Assembly: GCA_900548955.1 (NCBI GenBank)
Contig: URMQ01000020.1
Coordinates: 1 to 20,536 of the forward strand
Source of the DNA: an uncultured Eggerthella sp.
Lineage (GTDB): Bacteria > Actinomycetota > Coriobacteriia > Coriobacteriales > Eggerthellaceae
DNA: 20,536 nt
Reading direction: 5' to 3'
In this document: in pieces, positions 15,909 to 20,536 of the stretch
Numbering within the stretch: the first letter of the stretch is position 1
How the letters are laid out: every line of letters begins with the position of its first letter
Made by a program: the position numbers and the translations under genes
The notes under the pieces: model-generated
The model's database searches: none
Told to the model about the DNA's origin: nothing
Seen by the model: only the letters and a program-made list of their open reading frames with translations

Positions 15909-17375
15909 ATGGCCCACGAAGGTCAAACTTCGATTTCAGATAGCTCAAGCTCAAATGTCAGTGGGGAAACGCGCGGCAACGCTTCAATGGAAGGTCGCGA
16001 GGGCTTTTCTAACCGCCTTGGCTTTCTTCTAATCAGCGCTGGATGCGCTATTGGTCTTGGTAATATTTGGCGTTTTCCTTATATCACCGGCGAATATGGC
16101 GGTGCGGCGTTCGTGCTGCTTATTATTTTCTTTCTTGCCGTGCTGGGCTTGCCAGTTTTGGTTATGGAATTCGCGGTAGGTCGTGCAAGCTATCGTTCGA
16201 CCGCGCGTAGTTTTGATGCACTCGAGCCGCGTGGTACAAAATGGCACCGCTTCAAGTGGGCAACAATCGTGGGTAACTACTTGCTCATGATGTTCTATAC
16301 CTCGGTATGTGGCTGGATGGTTGCCTACCTAGTAAAAATGGCTATTGGCACCTTTAACGGCACCGAAGATATTCCAGGTGTTTTCTCGTCTATGATTGGT
16401 GATCCCATCGAAATGACGGGCTGGATGCTTCTCGTTACGGTTATGGGGTTTGCAATTTGTGCCATGGGTGTACAAAAAGGCGTAGAGCGCATTACGAAAT
16501 ATATGATGGCAGCACTGTTTATCTTTATGGCAGTGCTCTGTGTCCGTTCCTGTATGCTAGATGGTGCTGAAGAAGGCCTAGCTTTCTATCTGCTTCCAAA
16601 TTTCGATAACCTGTTTAACAATCCAAGCGCAAGCTTCCCAGAGATTGCTTATGCCGCAATGAGCCAAGCAGTCTTTATGCTCTCGATCGGTATTGGTTCG
16701 ATGTCTATCTTTGGTAGTTATATGACTCGCGATAGGCGCTTGATGGGCGAAGCTGCACGTATTGCAGGTATGGACACACTGGTGGCTATTATGGCGGGCT
16801 TGATTATTTTCCCTGCATGTTTTGCCTATGGTGTTGATCCTGATTCTGGTCCCAATTTGGTGTTTCTTACCTTGCCCTATGTCTTTGAACAGATGCCATT
16901 AGGTCAGCTGTGGGGAACGCTGTTTTTCGTTTGCATGGCTTTCGCGGCACTTTCAACGGTTATTGCTGTGTTTGAAAACATTCTGCGTTTTTCTATGGAC
17001 CAGTGGAACATCACGCGTAAACGTGCGGTAGCTATCAATGCGCCGCTTTTGACGCTGCTCTCCATGCCGTGTGTCCTTGGTTTTTCTATTTGGTCGGGCG
17101 CTCAGATTCCTGGCATTGGCGATATCCAATCGATTGAAGACTTCTTGGTGTCTAATAACTTCCTTGTTTTGGGATCTCTCGTATTTGTTCTTTTCTGTAC
17201 CAGAAAAGCTGGTTGGGGATGGAAAGGCTTTATTGAAGAAGCCGACAAGGGTGTTGGCATGAAATATCCCAAGATTTTGTACGGCTGGACTAAGTATGGC
17301 GTACCGCTGTTGATCATTGTGGTATTTGTAGTTGGCTGGGCGCCAAAGATTATGTTCTGGCTAGGTCTGTCGTAA
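15909..17375 (+). CDS. Sodium-dependent amino-acid transporter, NSS/SNF family (copy 1)
   Basis: Sodium-coupled symporter of the LeuT fold, likely importing an amino acid; the substrate cannot be read from sequence. The 488 residues begin with a Ser-rich cytosolic tail (1-32), then 11 predicted helices and a very short C-terminus, as in MhsT-type bacterial members rather than the 12-helix LeuT. Helix 1 has the signature SAGCAIGLGNIWRFPY with N52 at the sodium-site position; the unwound part of helix 6 reads SIGIGSMSIFGSY; helix 8 has ALSTVIAVFEN with the sodium-site Ser/Thr. ATG 15909 was chosen because AGAAAGGTGG lies 5 bases upstream; an in-frame ATG 93 bases earlier has no ribosome site. 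A close paralog follows 160 bases downstream. Confidence 0.93.
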   Translation: MAHEGQTSISDSSSSNVSGETRGNASMEGREGFSNRLGFLLISAGCAIGLGNIWRFPYITGEYGGAAFVLLIIFFLAVLGLPVLVMEFAVGRASYRSTARSFDALEPRGTKWHRFKWATIVGNYLLMMFYTSVCGWMVAYLVKMAIGTFNGTEDIPGVFSSMIGDPIEMTGWMLLVTVMGFAICAMGVQKGVERITKYMMAALFIFMAVLCVRSCMLDGAEEGLAFYLLPNFDNLFNNPSASFPEIAYAAMSQAVFMLSIGIGSMSIFGSYMTRDRRLMGEAARIAGMDTLVAIMAGLIIFPACFAYGVDPDSGPNLVFLTLPYVFEQMPLGQLWGTLFFVCMAFAALSTVIAVFENILRFSMDQWNITRKRAVAINAPLLTLLSMPCVLGFSIWSGAQIPGIGDIQSIEDFLVSNNFLVLGSLVFVLFCTRKAGWGWKGFIEEADKGVGMKYPKILYGWTKYGVPLLIIVVFVVGWAPKIMFWLGLS

Positions 17376-17423
17376 ATTAAGCTGAAAGCAAATTGAAAAG
17401 ACTATTCTATAGACAAACTTGAA

Positions 17424-17448
17424 GCCAGTTTTACTGGCGCTTTGCAAA
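17424..17448 (+). terminator. Weak hairpin between the two NSS genes
   Basis: GCCAGT (17424-17429) and ACTGGC (17433-17438) pair around TTT and are followed by GCTTTGC, a poor T tract. It may give partial termination between the copies. A second hairpin, TTGCGT/ACGCAA (17495-17508), sits just before the second gene's ribosome site. Confidence 0.28.
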
Positions 17449-17535
17449 AGAAAATAAATTCGAAGGTAAGGTAAAACTACTAACGAATGTACTGTTGCGT
17501 GGACGCAAGCAACAAGCTATCGATAAGGAACATTT

Positions 17536-18948
17536 GTGGCAGATACTCAAAAAATAACTGACGATAATCGCGAAAAATTCTCTAGTCGTATTGGCTTTAT
17601 TCTTATCAGTGCTGGATGCGCTATTGGGCTTGGTAACGTTTGGCGTTTTCCTTATATCACAGGAGAATACGGTGGCGCAGCGTTTGTATTGCTTATTCTG
17701 TTTTTCCTGCTTGTTTTGGGTTTGCCTATTATGGTTATGGAATTTGCGATGGGTCGAGCCAGCTATCGTTCTATCGCTCGAAGCTTCGATGCCCTAGAGC
17801 CACACGGAACAAAATGGCATCGTTTTAAGTGGGTTGCCCTGGTTGGTAATTACCTGCTTATGATGTTTTATACCGTAGTATGTGGATGGACGTTAGCCTA
17901 TTTCTTTAAGACCGCAACAGGTTCTTTTGAGGGCAATGCGGATGTTGCTGCGGTATTTAGTAATCTGCTTGCAAATCCTATCGAGATGACAGGCTGGATG
18001 CTTTTAGTTACCATCATCGGCTTTGGCGTGTGCGCCCTTGGTGTTCAGAAGGGTATTGAGCGCATCACTAAGGGAATGATGGCGGCGTTGTTCGTTATTA
18101 TGGCAATCCTGTGCGTTCATTCTCTTCTGCTTGAGGGTGGTCAAGCAGGTTTGGAATTTTATCTGGTTCCGAACCTGGATAATCTGTTCAATAACCCCAA
18201 TGCGAGCTTCTTGCAAATTGTGTTTGCCGCTATGAGTCAAGCATTGTTTATGCTCTCTATTGGTATTGGTTCAATGTCTATTTTTGGTAGTTACATCGGA
18301 CGAGACAATAAACTGACAGGCGAGGCAGCAAATATTGCTTTGCTGGATACCTTGGTTGCTATTATGGCGGGCTTGATTATCTTCCCTGCTTGTTTTGCTT
18401 ATGGAGTAAATCCTGATTCTGGTCCGGGTCTAGTGTTCCTTACGCTGCCTCATGTTTTCGCGCAGATGCCTTTAGGGCAGTTGTGGGGATCACTGTTCTT
18501 CTTGTTTGTTGCCGCTGCGGCACTTTCATCGGTTATTGCCGTGTTCGAAAACATCCTTCGTTTTTCTATGGACCAGTGGAATATTACGCGTAAGCGCGCA
18601 GTAGCTATTAATGGTCCCTTGTTGGTGCTGCTGTCGATGCCTTGTATCTTGGGCTATAACCTATGGTCAGGCTTTTCGGTACCCGGAATTGGTGATATCC
18701 AAACACTGGAAGACTTCATGCTTTCCAATAACATTTTGGTAATAGGCTGTATTTTGTTTGTTCTGTTCTGCACCACAAAGCGTGGATGGGGATGGGATAA
18801 CTTTATCGCCGAAGCGAATAGCGGAAAGGGCATTAATTTCCCTGTTTGGGCGCGTCTTTGGGTGAAATATGGTATCCCCGTTTTGATGGCAATTGTCTTT
18901 ATTGGCGGTTGGATTCCTACCCTGCAAGTGTGGTTAGGACTGGCTTAG
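17536..18948 (+). CDS. Sodium-dependent amino-acid transporter, NSS/SNF family (copy 2)
   Basis: Paralog of the preceding transporter, aligning almost without gaps and, by eye, about 70-75% identical over the membrane core. It has 470 residues with an N-terminal tail of only about 16, lacking the Ser-rich stretch of copy 1. Helix 1 reads SAGCAIGLGNVWRFPY with N34; SIGIGSMSIFGSY in helix 6 and AALSSVIAVFEN in helix 8 are kept, so sodium coupling should be the same. Changes cluster in helices 3-5, the loop after helix 3 and helices 9-11. Start is GTG 17536, preceded by AAGGAA. The pair is probably a recent tandem duplication with possible substrate divergence; no enzyme gene sits next to it to hint at the substrate. 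Confidence 0.93.
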   Translation: MADTQKITDDNREKFSSRIGFILISAGCAIGLGNVWRFPYITGEYGGAAFVLLILFFLLVLGLPIMVMEFAMGRASYRSIARSFDALEPHGTKWHRFKWVALVGNYLLMMFYTVVCGWTLAYFFKTATGSFEGNADVAAVFSNLLANPIEMTGWMLLVTIIGFGVCALGVQKGIERITKGMMAALFVIMAILCVHSLLLEGGQAGLEFYLVPNLDNLFNNPNASFLQIVFAAMSQALFMLSIGIGSMSIFGSYIGRDNKLTGEAANIALLDTLVAIMAGLIIFPACFAYGVNPDSGPGLVFLTLPHVFAQMPLGQLWGSLFFLFVAAAALSSVIAVFENILRFSMDQWNITRKRAVAINGPLLVLLSMPCILGYNLWSGFSVPGIGDIQTLEDFMLSNNILVIGCILFVLFCTTKRGWGWDNFIAEANSGKGINFPVWARLWVKYGIPVLMAIVFIGGWIPTLQVWLGLA

Positions 18949-19009
18949 GGTAGTCACGAATGAATTCGCTTTTGATCGCCTTGTTGGTCTGTTTGTTGTC
19001 TGGCTGGTT

Positions 19010-19112
19010 TATCCAGTTAGGCTCAATTCAATCCAATTCATCCTGATCCATTTTGTCCTAATCCAGTTCAATCCTGCTCAATCCAGTCCAATCCTGTCCT
19101 AATCCAGTCCAA
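19010..19112. repeat. Degenerate short tandem repeat array with CAATCC core
   Basis: About ten units of 9-12 bases built on CAATCC or TAATCC followed by AGT or TGT/TGC, alternating (AATCCAGT, AATCCTG, AATCCAGT). GTCCTAATCCAGT recurs exactly at 19055-19067 and 19096-19108, a 41-base period. The array fills the convergent gap between the second transporter and the minus-strand gene and has no coding or hairpin character. Confidence 0.7.
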
Positions 19113-19113
19113 C

Positions 19114-20073
19114 TTAACGAATAAATCCCAATTGCCTTCGCAGCGCATGTCTTCTTTTGGCGAAGTCTTTTCTGGTGATTCTTAGTCGATAATTAAGATA
19201 TCGAGCAATAACTATGGCGAGCTTTTCAAACTCAAATTCATTGTAAATTTGTTGCTTGGTAACTGATAAAACGCGAATTCGTTCCGTCTCAATTCTTATT
19301 CGTCGAGTTGAGTCGAGGTCTATTTTGTGGTTATTTGCATGATAAAGATGACTGTCGTATTCAATAGCTAATTTCTTATGTGGCCAGCAAAGATCGCAAC
19401 GGAATAATTCATTATACGGAGAGCCGCCTGAAGGAATCGAAGAGTTATCTGAAGAAGTGACTATCTGTTCGTTCAATTTTGGTTTCGGGATTCCGTATCC
19501 GCCCATCGAAGTGGGTAAGCTAAGCAGTAGTGCTAGTTTTGTTTCCATTGGTGATGCAGAATTGTCAAACAGGTACTTAAGCGCTGTTTTGGCCTTAAGA
19601 GAACCCTTTATTGTTCCTGCTCGATTCAGGTAAGTCTTCAGCGAGTCGATAGCTGTTCGTTTCTTTCTATTGATTAATTGATTTGTGTTCGGATCGACCG
19701 CATAGGTGCCGCATAGTTCGCAACCTGCCATGATTAATTCTATAGGGGTCAGGCAAGTTGCTAGTTGCAGAAAACAGGCTTCAGGAGAGCTAAATGCAAC
19801 ATGGGCACTGTGATTGATGAATGAATATTGTGGAAGGCTGCTGCCAATTGAATGCCAAGATATCTGTGGCATGGACGGTCTGCGGCTATTAGCGTCTCGC
19901 ACGATTATATCAAGAGGAATCTTAAGTCCATCTACTTCTTTAAATGCGGCAGCAATAAGCTCTTTTGTTGGTGTTTTGAAAGCATGCTTAGACACTTTGA
20001 TGGGTTTTCTGCTAAGTAGATCATGCGAGCACCAATAGGCAAAAGCTGTTTTATGTCCTAGGTATAACTTCAT
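19114..20073 (-). CDS. Uncharacterised protein with Vsr/DUF559-like endonuclease-fold signature
   Basis: A 319-residue soluble protein of unknown role. From the ATG at 20073: an N-terminal part (1-90), a middle motif SSPEACFLQLA (95-105) followed by an ELCGTY segment, a linker with KPKLNEQ, and a C-terminal part resembling the Vsr/DUF559 branch of the PD-(D/E)XK nucleases: METKLALLL (E177), FRCDLCWP (D227), LAIEYDSHLYH (E238, D240, H242, H245), then a basic C-terminus (RKDFAKRRHALRRQ). I recall similar SPE...FLQLA proteins in Coriobacteriia, some with AbiEi-like regions, but cannot check this here. An in-frame ATG at 20103 is also possible; neither start has a clear ribosome site. It stands alone, with a 14-bp palindrome upstream. 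Nuclease activity is inferred from motifs only. Confidence 0.75.
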   Translation of the reverse strand: MKLYLGHKTAFAYWCSHDLLSRKPIKVSKHAFKTPTKELIAAAFKEVDGLKIPLDIIVRDANSRRPSMPQISWHSIGSSLPQYSFINHSAHVAFSSPEACFLQLATCLTPIELIMAGCELCGTYAVDPNTNQLINRKKRTAIDSLKTYLNRAGTIKGSLKAKTALKYLFDNSASPMETKLALLLSLPTSMGGYGIPKPKLNEQIVTSSDNSSIPSGGSPYNELFRCDLCWPHKKLAIEYDSHLYHANNHKIDLDSTRRIRIETERIRVLSVTKQQIYNEFEFEKLAIVIARYLNYRLRITRKDFAKRRHALRRQLGFIR

Positions 20074-20124
20074 ATCTTTTATGCTAGACGGGAAAATTAA
20101 CATAAAAGAGAAAAAATCAAATCA

Positions 20125-20138
20125 AAATGTGCACATTT
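20125..20138. promoter_or_regulatory. Perfect 14-bp palindrome upstream of the Vsr-like gene
   Basis: AAATGTGCACATTT reads the same on both strands and ends about 50 bases before the ATG at 20073, in the promoter zone. It could be an operator for a dimeric regulator. No regulator gene is in the window. Confidence 0.4.
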
Positions 20139-20536
20139 ATCACACACGAAACTCATATTGGATAAATATGTTTCTCATATTTAGTTGAGCGTGCAGAGGC
20201 GGATGTGGAAATGTTCGAGTCGGTGTATTTCTCATATTTGGGGAAGTTTGTGTAAATGATTTCTGCTCTAGGAAAAATTCCACTGAAATCAGTGCGAAAT
20301 GGCAAAAACTAGTCAATTTGCATTAATTCTTTCGCTTTATCTGCGCAATAGGTACTTTTTAAGGAAAGAAATTAAACAGAATTAGTAAATATGTCTAATA
20401 AATTAACCTTTTCTTTGAAAAATACCTTTCGAAGGAGACTATTTCAGTACAAATCAACCGTAATTTGGCAGAACCAATGTCAGAAAGTGGAAAAAATGGT
20501 GTATAGATCAAAATGCGATATAAATGCACACCGCGC
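20139..20536. other. AT-rich gene-free stretch at the right end
   Basis: No convincing gene on either strand. CTCATATT occurs three times (20152, 20174, 20231), twice as TTTCTCATATTT. An isolated strong ribosome-site-like AAGGAG at 20432-20437 precedes an open run of 21 codons (20441-20503) that begins with ATT, not a usual start, and ends at TAG. It may be a decayed gene start. A regulatory region for a gene beyond the window is also possible. Confidence 0.4.

Noticed and set aside
19010..19112. CRISPR array
   Set aside because: Units are only 9-12 bases and degenerate, without uniform repeats or unique spacers, and no cas gene is nearby.

Overview
The window reads as a chromosomal segment of a moderate-GC actinobacterium. 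The mycobacterium-like gene set fhaA-fhaB-pstP-rodA/pbpA-pknB, the 12-helix actinobacterial RodA type and moderate base composition (AT-rich only between genes) suggest the class Coriobacteriia. That placement is an inference; no rRNA or other marker is present to confirm it. Most genes are housekeeping genes with strong family signatures, and I see no CRISPR array, insertion sequence or prophage.

Layout. (1) 82-7627, minus strand: a cell-wall growth and signalling cluster read in the order fhaA, fhaB, pstP, a fused rodA-pbpA gene, pknB. It encodes a PASTA Ser/Thr kinase, its PP2C phosphatase, two FHA phosphothreonine readers and one polypeptide combining a SEDS glycosyltransferase with a class B PBP transpeptidase. 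Together these should let the cell sense wall fragments or lipid II, relay this by Thr phosphorylation and adjust peptidoglycan synthesis. There is one kinase only, with no separate pknA. A hairpin followed by T-rich sequence lies between fhaA and fhaB. (2) 7983-8105: tRNA-Leu(CAG) with its terminator. (3) 8261-9547: a SerA-type dehydrogenase with a C-terminal ACT domain and a terminator. (4) 9708-10876, minus strand: rnhA and ysxC/engB. The gap between them carries four degenerate 24-bp repeats that would read as 8-residue repeats in frame with rnhA. (5) 11119-11883: a small MscS channel, divergent from ysxC. (6) 12075-15504: gatC-gatA-gatB, closed by a terminator with a perfect 15-bp stem. 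(7) 15909-18948: two tandem paralogous sodium:neurotransmitter-symporter (NSS) family transporters with 11 predicted helices. (8) 18949-19113: an array of short degenerate repeats with a CAATCC core. (9) 19114-20073, minus strand: an uncharacterised protein with a Vsr/DUF559-like endonuclease-fold signature, preceded by a perfect 14-bp palindrome. (10) The last 400 bases are AT-rich with no convincing gene.

The most notable items are the SEDS-PBP fusion in a compact kinase cluster, the two matching low-complexity extracellular tails on kinase and phosphatase, the repeat-encoded N-terminal extension of RNase HI, the repeat array before the Vsr-like gene, and that gene with its palindrome. I do not see an obviously new multi-gene system.
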